Below are positions 35,875 through 46,267 of a DNA stretch of 64,000 bases, piece after piece. Within the stretch, counting starts at the first letter, position 1. The number at the start of each line of letters is the position of its first letter. The DNA is from Seison nebaliae (taxonomy: Eukaryota > Rotifera > Pararotatoria > Seisonacea > Seisonidae): contig JALJEE010001725.1 of NCBI GenBank assembly GCA_023231475.1, positions 23,868-87,867 of the forward strand, read 5' to 3'. A program made the translations under genes and the position numbers. The notes below the pieces were generated by a model. It was not told the origin of the DNA. It made no database searches and saw nothing but the letters and a program-made list of their open reading frames with translations.

Positions 35875-38800
35875 ATGGCGAAGAAATCATCGAAATTAAA
35901 TATGGAATATTCGTCGTCGGATGAGTCGATGAAAGTTAATGAACGATTATCGATTCAAAAGACAAATGACGAAAATAAGAAGTTTGTAAGTTATACGAAA
36001 AAAAAGAAGAAGAAAGCGAAAGATGTAGATTTTGGTGGAGAGGGCTATGACGTATCGATAAACGTAGAAGAGAAGATTGAAGGAATAATTAATAAGAAAG
36101 AATCTCATAGTAGCAGAATACGAAATAGAGTTGTTGCTGATGACGAAGAAGGAAATAATAAAGGGAATGTATTCTGTATCGTCGTCCATCGAACGACACA
36201 AATGTTGAGTAGTTTAATTTTACAGAATCCGAAGGTTATCATCACTCTAGTCGATACAGAAACGAAAGGTTTATTAAAGAAACCAACTTCAAAAAATATG
36301 TCCAGTCAAACTAATCAATATATCGAGCAGTTGTGCACCTCACCAGCTGACACACATGATATTTGCCATCAACGGTTAATTATCATATTCTTAATAGAAA
36401 TTGAGTTAATGATAATTTCATTTCGTTTTCTAGACAATTTGAATGGAATGAAGCTCTAATAATTCCATATGATTATTCATGGATAACTCAACGGGAAACT
36501 GATATATTTGTCGTATGTGAAATTGTTGGCACTACTCCCAATGACGAACAAACGACTAATAACTATTCGATTGCTTGGGCTTACCTCAAACTCAATCAGG
36601 AGAACGAACAATTGTATCGGTTTAGTCGCGTACCATTACAACTCTACTATCCGAAAGGTTCGAGAAATCATCTAGCTAAATGGATCACCGATCCAATACA
36701 AAAGAAATATCCGGCTACACTCACAATTACCATCAAATCGATTGAACGATTTAGTGAGAAGATTAGTGATCAAATCAATCAAATGAAATGTAAACAAGAA
36801 AAGGAAGCACCAGCTGAAATGAGTGAAGATGACGAAACGGAGAAAACGGAATCAGTTCCAGTAGAAGAGGTTGTGGAAGAAGAGAAAAAAATTGAATTTA
36901 GAAAACGTCGATTAGGAGCTGTACGATATGTGCCCAATCGTGAATTCATCATATTTCCCTCCTCTCTTCATGGATGTACCAGTTTACGATTCTCCAATAA
37001 CGGTTTATGGATCGCTCTCGGTGTTGGTATCGAATCGTCATTCATTATTCAACTTTATGATGTAATTTCTGGGAAATGCTTAAAAGAATATTCTGGTCAT
37101 CATTCCACAATATATGACATCCAATGGTCATGTACAGACGAGTATATGATGTCCGCATCTGCTGACGGTTTAGTGAGAGTGTGGCAAATTCATGAGGGAG
37201 AACCAAAAGACAAACCGAACATTTTATTCAACACTTTCCCCATCGCAGTTTGTAGTCATCCGAAATTCATTTATTCAGTCATCTTCATCGAAGATTTAGT
37301 GAAGAATCAGATTATTATAGCGTCCGCTGGTTTCGATCGAACCGTTCGCTTATGGAGAATTAGAAAAGGTGATTCCTGTGCTGATTTATTGCAAGAATTA
37401 CTTCCATCAACTGTCGGCCACATTAACACCATTTGTTATGTGAAGAAATTGCGAGCCATTTTTTCCGGCGACTCAACGGGTGGTGTGAGAATGTGGGTTG
37501 CTGGTGGAAAGGATTGGACTCATAAAGGTGATATTATGGAAAAAGAGTTGAATGGTATAGAAATAAATCACATTTTATATTGTGAGAAGAAACATAAATT
37601 AGTGATTGGTGTACGTGATAATATTATTCGATTGTACGATTTGGCAACTAATCGAATTTTTCAAAAATTTTATGGTGGAAGAAACGAAGAATTTCTCACT
37701 CGAGGTACTATCAGTCCTTGTGGCACTTTCCTCTTCTTCTCCACCGATGACAATTATGTGAATTGTTGGAATATTGATACGGGTCAACAGATTTGTACAT
37801 ATCAGGAATTACATTATCCCAATCCTGTAACTGCTATCCATTTCCATCCGTTTTATGATCTGATTGCATTCGGATGTATCGGTTCCAATCAACCCGCTGT
37901 CATGTATGAATATAATATAGAGATCACTGCAAGAAATATGGGTCTCACCACCGAAAATGAGAATGAAACTTCCACCTATGAGAATGTGGCGGCTAATCAT
38001 GAATTAGAAGGAGTTCGAAAAGGAGCCGTTGTCCATACCAAAGTGACAAATGCCGACAGTCCATGGCTACCTTTTCCCCATCTCTCTCCTTCATTACTCG
38101 GGTTTCTTTTATCCTTTCTTTCCTTCTCCTATTTCTACGATTTATCACAAAAAAAACTTTAGTTATAAAGAAAACGTGGAAAATATCAATTCCGATTTAA
38201 AATTACAATTCTACGAACCAACAAAAAAATTCGCTAATCAACAAGTCAAACGAATTGAGAAAGTTAAGCAAATGTTAGATGCGGTCGATGTTAGTATAAA
38301 AAAAAAGAAAAATTACAGAGAACTTTTAGAAGAAAACTATTTAAAAAAAACTCTTTCACCAAATCATTCCCATTCAATCCACTTAGGCCATGTTTGAAAC
38401 GCGTCATGGCGGCTCTGGGAAATTGTACGGAACGGGAACGATGTATAAAGAAATTTTAAAGCTAGGAACACAGGATCCAACTCTACTGGATATCGGTAGT
38501 CTCCATTTGCCATCATATGCCATTCTCAGTTATTATCCATACGTTTTACGATATAACTACCGAACGAAGAAGATGAAAGCTGAAGTAATTTTGAGAATTA
38601 TTTCCAAATCTTTTTTTTTAATTTTCTTTTTATTTCCATTTAATTTCTTTCTTTTTTTTCTTCCGTTACGTTCCCTTTAAATACTTTATCTTTCTATTCG
38701 ATCATATAATGAGATTTATGTCTTCTTTTTAGATCAATTATTTCGATAAACGGAAAACTACGTCAACACATCAGAGACATGCAATCTTCACTCCCATGGG

Positions 38801-39083
38801 TAGACAAGGAGCGATGATTAACATCAATCTGAAGAAGCAAGACGTCTTCGCAACTCAAATGGAACCGATAGTGGACAATAATCTGGTAACGGCAATAAAA
38901 GACTATGTTGGGGAGAATGTGAACGAATTAACATTTGATAAAGGACAGAAGATTTTGGTAATTCATAAAAATAATGTGAATTGGTGGTATGGTGAATTGG
39001 TGGAGAAGAACGGAAATAAAATGAGGACACATCAATTATTGAAAAGAACAGGATATTTTCCATCGAAATTCGTCAAATGTTGA
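35875..39083 (+). CDS. AHI1: AHI1 / jouberin, WD40-SH3 ciliary protein
   Basis: Jouberin acts at the ciliary transition zone and basal body. Five exons: 35875-36374, 36434-38101, 38163-38289, 38387-38584 and 38733-39083. The N-terminus is Lys-rich with charged repeats. A C2-like region follows (VFCIVVHRTTQML, QFEWNEALIIPYDYSW, IAWAYLKLN, VPLQLYYPKG), then about six WD40 repeats (GHHSTIYDIQWSCTDEYMMS, DRTVRLWRI, GTFLFFSTDDNYVNCW, HFHPFYDLIAFGC). A linker precedes the SH3 domain (VTAIKDYVGENVNELTFDKG, NWWYGEL, GYFPSKFVKC). All these blocks occur in the same order in human AHI1, which has long Lys/Glu-rich N- and C-terminal extensions that are shorter here. Introns are 59, 61, 97 and 148 nt; three start GTT and the last GTAATT. 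The ATG at 35875 is preferred over any upstream non-ATG start. Confidence 0.92.
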
Positions 39084-39188
39084 AGATTATAATTTATTTA
39101 TTGAAATTGACTTGTAAACAAAAGAATGAATAAATGTCATAAATGAATAAAATATCTTTTTTTCTTTCTAAATCGTTCGATAGGGATA

Positions 39189-39609
39189 TTAAATGATTAA
39201 ATTCTCCAATTGATCATTGAATTTCGTTTTGCCTGTCGATTTACTCCCATCGTCAATACCTTCACAAATCATTAGTAATATCAATCATCATCATCAGTAA
39301 ACTACTAACCACATTTCTCCATACATTGTCTAATTGATTCGAAACGATTGTCGTTACCAAGGCAACCGCCATAAATAAATTCCTTACAAGATTGTGCCGT
39401 TGTATCGAAACTATACATTGGCATATATGCACGACATGGTCCCGCATCCGCTGCCAAATTACAAAACGTTTCTCCTAATTATTAGCCGAAGAAGAAAAGA
39501 AGTTGGAGAAAATTATGTTTAAAAATTAGTCTGATTGAAAGGAAGAACTTGTCATTCCTATCGAGAAATAAGATAAGAAGAGAAGGATTGGAAGTAAAAA
39601 TTGTTTCAT
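39189..39609 (-). CDS. Secreted single-domain Kunitz/BPTI inhibitor
   Basis: Three small exons were found by reading the minus strand. Exon 1 (39609 to about 39551) encodes a signal peptide MKQFLLPILLFLSYFSIG. Exon 2 (39474 to about 39308) is a complete Kunitz domain. The Cys spacing is C-8-C-15-C-7-C-12-C-3-C, exactly that of BPTI, with KEFIYGGC matching TFVYGGC. The P1 residue after the second Cys is Arg, predicting inhibition of trypsin-like serine proteases. Exon 3 adds a short charged tail ending LENLII. Introns start GTTCTT and GTTAGT. Total length is about 95-100 residues. Convergent with AHI1, whose stop is 105 bp away. Each exon is under 170 nt, so simple ORF scans miss this gene. 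Confidence 0.82.
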
Positions 39610-40192
39610 GTTTTTTGTCCTGTCACAACCGAAGTAATCTGTTTGGAGGAAATGAATAAAATGTGAATGAATTCTCCACTAATTGCTTTATAATTTGTAC
39701 GCCGATAACGGAAGATAAGACGGTATTAAATTTGAAACTAAATCAACAAACTGAGAAATTATTTACATTAAACAAACTCTCTTTCTCTAATTTTCTCTAA
39801 TTTTCTCTCTCTCTCTCAACTACGTTAACAATTCTTTCAATTGAGATGAAGAAGTCCTAATGTTATTATCAGTTTAGTGTAAGTTATTAAAAATTGGTCA
39901 GTATCTAAAATTAAGGAGGAAAAAAAGAGGCGATCATCAAATAATGATTTTCTTTAGTCCACCCTCTCAATCATTGTCTCATTTAATGGGGAAAATTTAA
40001 TTGGAGAAACTAAAATATTTTAATGTTTTTTTCCGCTTCCTAATTCATCATTGAACTCGAGACTTTCTCCATTAAAAACATCAAACTTCTTAATTGGAGG
40101 TATATTGTGTAACAAACGATCTAATGAATCATGTGAAAGGATAAAACAATTAATGAAAATACTTCGAATATTTCGAAATTCAAGCTCATGTC
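39610..40192. other. Intergenic, Kunitz and POLR1F-like promoters
   Basis: A divergent gap of about 580 bp. CT-rich repeats lie around 39778-39823. I see no gene. Confidence 0.45.
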
Positions 40193-40812
40193 ATGGAGAC
40201 ATATGGTGAAGTAAAAGAATCACTAGCGAGTCAGGATGACGATGACGATATCGCCCGTAAATGGATAAGTGAAGTGGAAGTGACGAAAACTTTCGATGTA
40301 CCACCAAGTATGTTCACTTCCATCGATTCATTCGTTAAAAATGAATTGGAGAAGATATCGTTACAATGGGATTGCGAGTTCGAATATTTAATCCAAAATT
40401 ATTTTTAGATTAATTTTTCTTTAGAATTGATGGAATTTGTATGGCGTTCGATATTGTACATATAGATCGACAATTGCCAATAATGGAAGATTATGCATTC
40501 GGATTGGTGAATGTGATAGTGAAAATGTTCCGATTCAATCCCGTCCTCAATACAGGTCCTGTCAAAATGACAATTACAGAGACGGATGATCTCTGTCTTC
40601 GTTAGTGGATTTGATTCGTTTGGAATTATTCTTATAAAAAATCTATTTTAGACGGACGAATTCTCAATGCATTCGATACGATTTTGTACAAAAATTCGAC
40701 AGACACTCAAAATTTTAAAAGTTATTTCATCGACGATGTGATCGACGTAAAGATATTAAGATTTGAAGAAACGAATCAATTCATTACGTTTCATGTGTCA
40801 TTTTCTCAATAA
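40193..40812 (+). CDS. POLR1F: RNA polymerase I subunit RPA43-like
   Basis: Three exons (40193 to about 40379, then to about 40601, then to 40812), joined across introns starting GTTCGA and GTTAGT, give about 170 aa. The centre resembles the SHS2/Rpb7-N half of RPA43: DGICMAFDIVHIDRQLPIM, then FGLVNVIVKMFRFNPVLNTG. It continues into an OB-fold stretch, LCLHGRILNAFDTIL, comparable to human LVHGCFNASI. RPA43 pairs with RPA14 in the Pol I stalk and contacts initiation factor Rrn3. The protein is half the length of human RPA43, with no basic C-terminal extension. Assignment rests on short motifs, so another Rpb7-family subunit is possible. Confidence 0.5.
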
Positions 40813-41225
40813 ATTTTTTTTTATCTTTCTCATTAAATCTCTTTGAATGATAAAAAAAAGAAAAATGTAAATTGTAATCACAAAAAATGAGTGGACTATA
40901 TATATATATATATTTATTTTGAGGATTAATTTAAAATAAAATTTTTTTTTAGAATTTTCAATATCAACCCGAAAGTTGCCTAATATTCAGATTTAAAATT
41001 TAGTGAAAATGGAACATGTGTAGAATTACTTGAGAAATTTAGTGGTAGGGAAAAATTAGAGAGAGATAGAGAGAGAGAGAAGATATTTTGAATTGAAATT
41101 TGCGGCTTATAAATTTTGTCTCATTTTAAATTTGTTACACAATATAACCCTAACAAATATAAAGTAACGTATCGTTGGGGAGAGACCATCTCAATCTTCA
41201 TTTCCATTTCTTATACCATTGAACA
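40813..41225. other. Intergenic gap with AT microsatellite
   Basis: This 413-bp gap holds the 3' end of the RPA43-like gene and the eIF6 promoter. It contains (TA)n at about 40892-40912 and a short GA-rich run near 41058-41081. I see no gene. Confidence 0.5.
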
Positions 41226-41978
41226 ATGGCGCTCCGCGCACAATTTGAACATTGTGACGACGTTGGTGTATTCGCTAAATTGACGAATACGTATTGTCTG
41301 GTGGGAACGGGAAGATCAGAAGCATTTTTCAGCATTTTTGAAAATGAGATCGGAGACGCCATTCCGATAGTACATACATCGATTGCAAATTGTCAGATTG
41401 TTGGGCGATTAGTAGTGGGCAATCGACACGGTCTGCTCGTGCCAAACAATACGACGGAAGAGGAGATGATTCATTTAAGGAATTCTCTTCCTGACGCTAT
41501 TCGAATACGTCGAATTGATGAAAGATTATCAGCTTTAGGTAATGTGATTTCTTGTAACGATCATATGGCTATCGCTCATCCTGATATCGATAAAGATACA
41601 GAAGAGATCGTTCAAGACGTTCTCAATGTGGAATTCTTCCGTGAAACGGTAGCAGATCAACAATTAGTTGGATCTTATTGCGCTTTTAATAATAAAGGTG
41701 GTATTGTTCATCCGAAAACTTCGAAACTTGATCTACACGAATTATCATCCTTACTTCAAATTCCATTAACTTTGGGCACTGTCAATCGCGGTTCACCTCT
41801 AATCGGTCCGGGACTCATTGTGAACGATTGGACAGCTTTCTGTGGCAATCGAACAACAGCCATCGAATTGTCTGTGATCGATCACATTTTCAAATTGGAT
41901 CCGAACGCTATTGGACGTGATCCCATTGATTTGACGACGGAAAAAGGAAAACAATCGATTGTGGAGGGAATGTCGTGA
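41226..41978 (+). CDS. EIF6: Eukaryotic translation initiation factor 6
   Basis: eIF6 binds the 60S subunit at uL14, prevents premature 40S joining and is needed for 60S maturation in the nucleolus. This intronless gene encodes 250 aa, close to the usual 245. It shows the five-fold pentein repeats: [78 protein letters not shown] and [20 protein letters not shown]. The end of the core is [20 protein letters not shown]. All hallmark stretches are intact and no oddity is seen. It is convergent with ZC4H2, with 108 bp between stop codons. Confidence 0.95.
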   Translation: MALRAQFEHCDDVGVFAKLTNTYCLVGTGRSEAFFSIFENEIGDAIPIVHTSIANCQIVGRLVVGNRHGLLVPNNTTEEEMIHLRNSLPDAIRIRRIDERLSALGNVISCNDHMAIAHPDIDKDTEEIVQDVLNVEFFRETVADQQLVGSYCAFNNKGGIVHPKTSKLDLHELSSLLQIPLTLGTVNRGSPLIGPGLIVNDWTAFCGNRTTAIELSVIDHIFKLDPNAIGRDPIDLTTEKGKQSIVEGMS

Positions 41979-42086
41979 AGAAGTGCGAATGAGAACAAGT
42001 GTCGTTGTTTGTGGAATGGAAAAAAAATTTTATTTTCAAATTTCTTATAAAATAAAACAGATGAAATTTTTTGGAAGTTTTATCTC

Positions 42087-42572
42087 TCATTTCGCTCGTT
42101 GTTTCCGATTAGATTTTGATTTACTCTTTGCTTTACATAGTGGGCAGATCGGGGCATTTCGGTGGATTTGTTGTTGACATGAAAAACACGTTTTCATCGG
42201 TGGTTGAGATGTTACAAAATTATCGGAAGGAAGAATCTTCTCATTCTTTATCAATTCATTTTTAGTTGCCGATGGAAGAATTGTTATTGGAGATGATTCC
42301 ATTCCACCAGAAGACGGTTTGATTCCTGGTTGTAATGTTGATGAGGAATCGATCAGTTGTACCAATTGACGACACAAATCAATATCTTTATCACATTGGG
42401 AAATGGAAATTAAATGATCATTCTTCTCCTTTTCCAATACGTCGATCTCATTGGTGATATTTGAACGGAATTCTTCATGATCCTCCACACCATCCAAATT
42501 CGTCAGAATTATCTTCAACTTCTTTAAACGTCCAACAATATCTTCAATTGAACCATCATCTTGCAATTTCAT
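42087..42572 (-). CDS. ZC4H2: ZC4H2 zinc-finger protein
   Basis: This intronless gene encodes 161 aa against 224 in human. An N-terminal coiled coil (about 1-90; [16 protein letters not shown] matches human EMDLLLQEKMAHVEEL) leads to a polar linker and the C-terminal zinc finger [20 protein letters not shown] followed by CKAKSKSKS. That finger is nearly identical to human [20 protein letters not shown]. The family C4H2 pattern (CxxC, H, CxxC) is present. ZC4H2 is a nuclear protein linked to neural development and stabilises Smads and RNF220 in vertebrates. The start [11 protein letters not shown] is chosen because it aligns with the human N-terminus and no upstream donor exists. The shortening is in the linker between coiled coil and finger. 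Confidence 0.85.
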   Translation of the reverse strand: MKLQDDGSIEDIVGRLKKLKIILTNLDGVEDHEEFRSNITNEIDVLEKEKNDHLISISQCDKDIDLCRQLVQLIDSSSTLQPGIKPSSGGMESSPITILPSATKNELIKNEKILPSDNFVTSQPPMKTCFSCQQQIHRNAPICPLCKAKSKSKSNRKQRAK

Positions 42573-42799
42573 TTCACTCAATTCTCTCAATATTTTCCTT
42601 TTGAGGTTAATCGATTATTGATTGATCCCGATTGATTTGTTCTTGAGCTTTCAATTTAAAATTATTCTGAGAAAAAAATTCAATAGATATTTATGATAAT
42701 AATTGAAAGAAGTTCTGAGCATTTATCGTCATGGTGTAAATATTCATATTGTCCTCGGGTGTAAATATTCATATTAATCTTACACATCCCAAACACAAA
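42573..42799. promoter_or_regulatory. Bidirectional promoter region, ZC4H2 / MESH1
   Basis: Only 227 bp separate the two start codons. Within it an 18-bp direct repeat (ggtgtaaatattcatatt) occurs at 42733-42750 and 42758-42775, offset by 25 bp, directly upstream of MESH1. A T-rich tract ending CTCAG on the minus strand (near 42670) could be a trans- or cis-splice acceptor for ZC4H2, since no GT donor follows it before the ATG. Confidence 0.5.
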
Positions 42800-43342
42800 A
42801 TGACCTTTAATCGTTTATTAATGGCGGTAGATTTTGCCGCCTCTAAACATCGTCTTCAGAAAAGAAAAGATAATGAGACTCCCTACATCAATCATCCAAT
42901 CGGTGTAGCTAATATTCTCAGCAATGAAACAGGAATTACTGATGAAGCAACTTTGATTGCTGCCCTCCTACACGATACAATCGAAGATACCGACACGACG
43001 TTTGATGAAATTGATCGATTGTTTGGCAGAGAAATTTCCAACATCGTTCAAGAGGTTACTGATGATAAATCGTTGGCTAAAGAGGAACGAAAACTTCAAC
43101 AAATTAAAAAAGCTGCAACTGTTTCTCCCAAGGCCAGACTAGTGAAAATGGCCGATAAGATCTATAATCTACGAGATTTGAACAGACGAATACCAATCGG
43201 TTGGAATGAGTTGCGAGTCGCCCAATATTTCGAATGGGCGGAGAAAGTGTGGCGGAATGGACTAAAAGGAAACAATGAGCAATTGGACGACATCCTTTCT
43301 CAACTATTCCGCCAATTCGAAGAGAAGAAAAAACTTCCATAA
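42800..43342 (+). CDS. HDDC3: MESH1 (HDDC3), ppGpp/NADPH phosphohydrolase
   Basis: MESH1 is the metazoan small SpoT homologue: it hydrolyses ppGpp in vitro and removes the 2'-phosphate of NADPH. This intronless gene encodes 180 aa, the normal family length. The HD-domain signature is complete: AVDFAASKHRLQKRKDNETP, PYINHPIGVANIL, AALLHDTIEDTDTT (metal-binding HD plus ED), EVTDDKSLAKEERK, LVKMADKIYNLRDLNR and AQYFEWAEKV. The His of KHR, the HD pair and the Asp of MADK are the expected manganese ligands and all are present. The ATG at 42800 gives the normal N-terminus; the upstream open frame has no ATG. Confidence 0.95.
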   Translation: MTFNRLLMAVDFAASKHRLQKRKDNETPYINHPIGVANILSNETGITDEATLIAALLHDTIEDTDTTFDEIDRLFGREISNIVQEVTDDKSLAKEERKLQQIKKAATVSPKARLVKMADKIYNLRDLNRRIPIGWNELRVAQYFEWAEKVWRNGLKGNNEQLDDILSQLFRQFEEKKKLP

Positions 43343-43455
43343 TTTTGACATTTTTTTTTTGATTTAAATTTAATTATTATTTTTTGTAGGAAAATTTCTT
43401 TTTTGACATATTTTTTTTAAATTCACATTTTACACATTTTTCACAATATACTCAT

Positions 43456-43860
43456 TCATTTTCCATCAAGTTCAATCGAGATTTGTGTAATAGTTAATAA
43501 TAATTTTTGTAAGAGTTTCTCGTCGACGAAAGAAAATAATTTCGTTGTTTGCTCTTTCTCACTGTTGAGTAGATGGAACTTATGAGTGACCTTCGGTTTC
43601 TGTATCTTGTCGAAAGAATCGTTCGACATATCCAAATGGAGTTGTGAAGTGAAATCGACGACGAATTGATTATTCTCTTCATAGAAAAGTTGAAGAATTT
43701 GATCGAACAATTTTTTCTTTTGGGAAATCACCTTGAACTTCTCCAGTGATTTAGAGAAGTGTTCTGATGAATGATTCTCGATGATTAATGCGACTATTTC
43801 TCCCATCAATCGATCATCATCGAGATGATTTTCATGGAAAATGATTTTTAGTTTTTCCAT
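43456..43860 (-). CDS. COMM-domain protein
   Basis: 134 aa. A short helical N-terminal part (1-75) leads to a C-terminal COMM domain. NQFVVDFTSQLHLDMSND corresponds to the family pattern of a V/L-D-F/W strand followed by an L-x-L-x-S strand. Next comes KPKVTHKFHLLNSE, and the last helix is DEKLLQKLLLTITQISIELD, the usual closing helix. COMMD proteins form the Commander complex with CCDC22/93 and the retriever for endosomal recycling. Which paralogue this is cannot be told; the N-terminal domain is shorter than usual (full members run about 170-200 aa). Its start codon lies inside the end of the ZDHHC23-like gene on the same strand (13 shared bases). Confidence 0.6.
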   Translation of the reverse strand: MEKLKIIFHENHLDDDRLMGEIVALIIENHSSEHFSKSLEKFKVISQKKKLFDQILQLFYEENNQFVVDFTSQLHLDMSNDSFDKIQKPKVTHKFHLLNSEKEQTTKLFSFVDEKLLQKLLLTITQISIELDGK

Positions 43861-44775
43861 TTTATTTGTCCAATTATCAAATTGACGAGAGTTGGAAGGA
43901 GAAATAATGAGATTAAGAAATAAAAGTAGAAAAGTGAAGATGATGAGATGAGCAAGTGGAAATTTGTTATTAGAAGGGAGAAGAGGAAAAGTAAATATAA
44001 TTGACGATTAGACTTTGACACACAATTGTTCAACCACAAACAGTGATGAGATCGCTCTTGTCGATGTTTGTTGCAAAAGAAACAGAATTTCGATTCATCA
44101 TTTGTCAACTCGTCGAAGGAGACTGATATGAATAGATATTGGAGGAAATCGATAATTAATAAAATGAGGAAATGATAATTAGTTAAATTGAGAAGAAATA
44201 AATATGTAAATAAGAAAATAATGGTACATCGATAATGGAATTGATAAGAGACGTCCAATCTAAATTGGAAGAAGAAAGTAAAAAAGAGAAATGAGAAAAA
44301 GAAGAGAAAAAGTGCAACGAATGGATGATTAGTCAATGTGAGGAGAAGATTGATTAATAAAATGAAAAAGTTGAAAAAAATGGATATTGTGGGAAAATGT
44401 CTCTTCTCCTGTATTCGGGGAAATCGATGAAATAAATAGGATTTTAATGGAATTAGAATTCTCCTGATAAGTATATCATCTATTCTTTTCGCACCACCAT
44501 ACCACGGTAATCGACAACATCGATCGATAACAGATAATCGAATTCGCTTAAATCGATTAGGATGGAAATGGCAATGTCTAAATAAACATCTGACAAATTG
44601 ATATCAAGATGGAATTGATATAAGGGATGGATAACTCTGTGCAACATTCATCAATATCGGAACAATTACAAAAAATCTCACATAGATGTAACAATTGGCC
44701 TTCCTCGTTCATATATTGACAACAACACAAATGTTCATCTTTATCAGAATGATGTGAATCGATCTCAACTTCCAT
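43848..44775 (-). CDS. ZDHHC23-like palmitoyltransferase, divergent core
   Basis: Two exons are separated by a 58-nt intron (about 44575-44632) starting GTTATC. The N-terminal motif EHLCCCQYMNEEG followed by IFCNCSDIDECC matches human ZDHHC23 (EPLCCCEYIDRNG, CLCDCQDLDEGC), and RLPWYGGAKR matches RIPWLRGAKK. Several membrane helices follow, then the Cys-rich core KFCFFCNKHRQERSHHCLWL followed by NNCVSKSNRQ. The usual core has about 15 further residues with two more Cys/His ligand pairs, and DHHC where this protein has SHHC. The catalytic Cys and the WxNNCVxxxN stretch remain. Activity is therefore doubtful. Hydrophobic segments fit a four-pass protein. It ends shortly after the last helix, without the long C-terminal tail of ZDHHC23, and its stop overlaps the COMMD gene. 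Confidence 0.65.
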
Positions 44776-45564
44776 TCAAAAAAAATGTTTATTCAAATTT
44801 TTTTTTTTCAAAATGTCCACATGTTTCCTACTAATTCATTCGGCCACATGTGTATACTACACTTCTTTTTCTTATATATGCGTACATATTTATTCAACTG
44901 TCTGTCTGTGTGTATATTTGTGTATATTTGTGTATATTTGTGTGTGCGTGTGTGAGAGAGACAGGAGGTGAATTGAATTAAAATAATTTTGTGTTTCATC
45001 AGAAGAAAAATCCTGAAATTTTTTTGGAATTATTAATGATCGTTATACTCTTGCAGTTCGTGGAGAGGAGAATTTAAAGTGAATTCTATTCCATAAGATA
45101 ATGATTCATATTGTGAGAGAATTTGTGAGAAATGGTTTGATGATTTCCTCTTCTTCCTCTACTGTCTGCCCTGTCAATAAGAACGTCTGTCTTTGTGATG
45201 AGAGGGAATATGAAGAATGATGATAAAGAACAATTATTTATATATATTTCAATTCTATTTTGTCCACAAGAGAATAGAGTTAAACAAACTAGTAAAAAGA
45301 ATTCGTTTCTAGAATTGATATACAGTTGTCTTTGTCAAACTCTGATAATGTAACTGAACAAACAAATAAATAAAATGCTAGACTGCCTATGATGAAATGT
45401 ACGTGTATTTTGTGGATGGGCACGTGTAAAAATAAAGAAAGTTCGCCAATTTCCAAATGGATATGAACGATGAGATCAGATTGAAGAAAATAAAAAGAAA
45501 ACGTTGAATATTAGAAGTTATTTATAGAATGTTCGATACCTAATAGATTAATCCCTTATTTACT
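44776..45564. other. Intergenic with TG-rich repeats
   Basis: This gap holds the ZDHHC23-like promoter and the 3' side of the Thr-rich gene. TGTGTATATT units and a TG run lie at 44908-44955. No supported gene. Confidence 0.45.
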
Positions 45565-46085
45565 TCATTCATCTGGTACGTGGTGGAGTGATGAATTTGA
45601 ATTTTTTTCCGCTTCCATCATTTTTCTACCAATTCCTTCAATCGCATTTGGTAATTTTTCATTCTCCATAATAATTCTACTCGTTAGTGTTCTTCCAATT
45701 CTTCCACTTGTACTAGTAGTAGTAGTAGTAGTAGTAACAGGATTATTCATAAAAGAATTGGATGGTGTGACAACGACAGTTGTTTCTACCGGAAAAATTA
45801 TAATTGTTGTCGTAGTCGACGTATTAGTGATTAGAGGAGTTACTTCTTTCATTAAAGTAATGAGTTGTTTTAATCCGGTCACACTTGTTGTTGTTGTTGT
45901 TGTAGCAGTGGTGGTAGTAATAGTAGTAGTAGTAGTAATAATGGTGGTGGTTGTTGTTGTTGTTGTTGGAGGATGAGATGTTGTAGATGTCAAAGAAACA
46001 TTAATAAAATGGGGAGATGTTTCATCTTTTATTAATTTCGTCGTTATCGTCCTTATTATTATTGTTGTTGTTGTTGTTGTATTAA
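45565..46085 (-). CDS. Thr-rich mucin-like exon
   Basis: This open frame runs from near 46085, with no ATG at its start, to the stop at 45565. Most of the first 85 codons are Thr, encoded by ACA/ACT/ACC in (GTT/GGT)n microsatellites. A less repetitive part (TGLKQLITLMKEVTPLIT) and a polar tail follow. Poly-Thr blocks in animals are often O-glycosylated mucin-type stalks, but the sequence could equally be a microsatellite that happens to stay open. It may be a 3' exon of the membrane-protein gene just upstream (46268-46510). Not recognised. Confidence 0.35.
45880..46080. repeat. (GTT/GTA/GTG)n trinucleotide tracts
   Basis: Several imperfect trinucleotide runs lie in and beside the Thr-rich exon; on the minus strand they read as Thr codons. 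Confidence 0.8.
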
Positions 46086-46267
46086 TTGGTGATAATGTGC
46101 TCTATATATTGATGATTGGAGAGAATGAAAATAGAGAATAAAACACCAAAAAAAAAAAATATATTCTTTATTCATGATATTATTATGATACGTAACATAT
46201 CAATATCGCACGTGGAAGTTAAATGAAAATTATTTTGAAACGATTTCCTCTCCCCACATCTTTCTCG

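Noticed and set aside
42573-42732. Upstream coding exon for ZC4H2 starting at the ATG 42732
   Set aside because: That frame stops after 13 codons and no GT donor is available; the ATG at 42572 already aligns with the human N-terminus.
45758-45976. Plus-strand Val-rich ORF
   Set aside because: Reverse-strand reading of GTT/GTA microsatellites.
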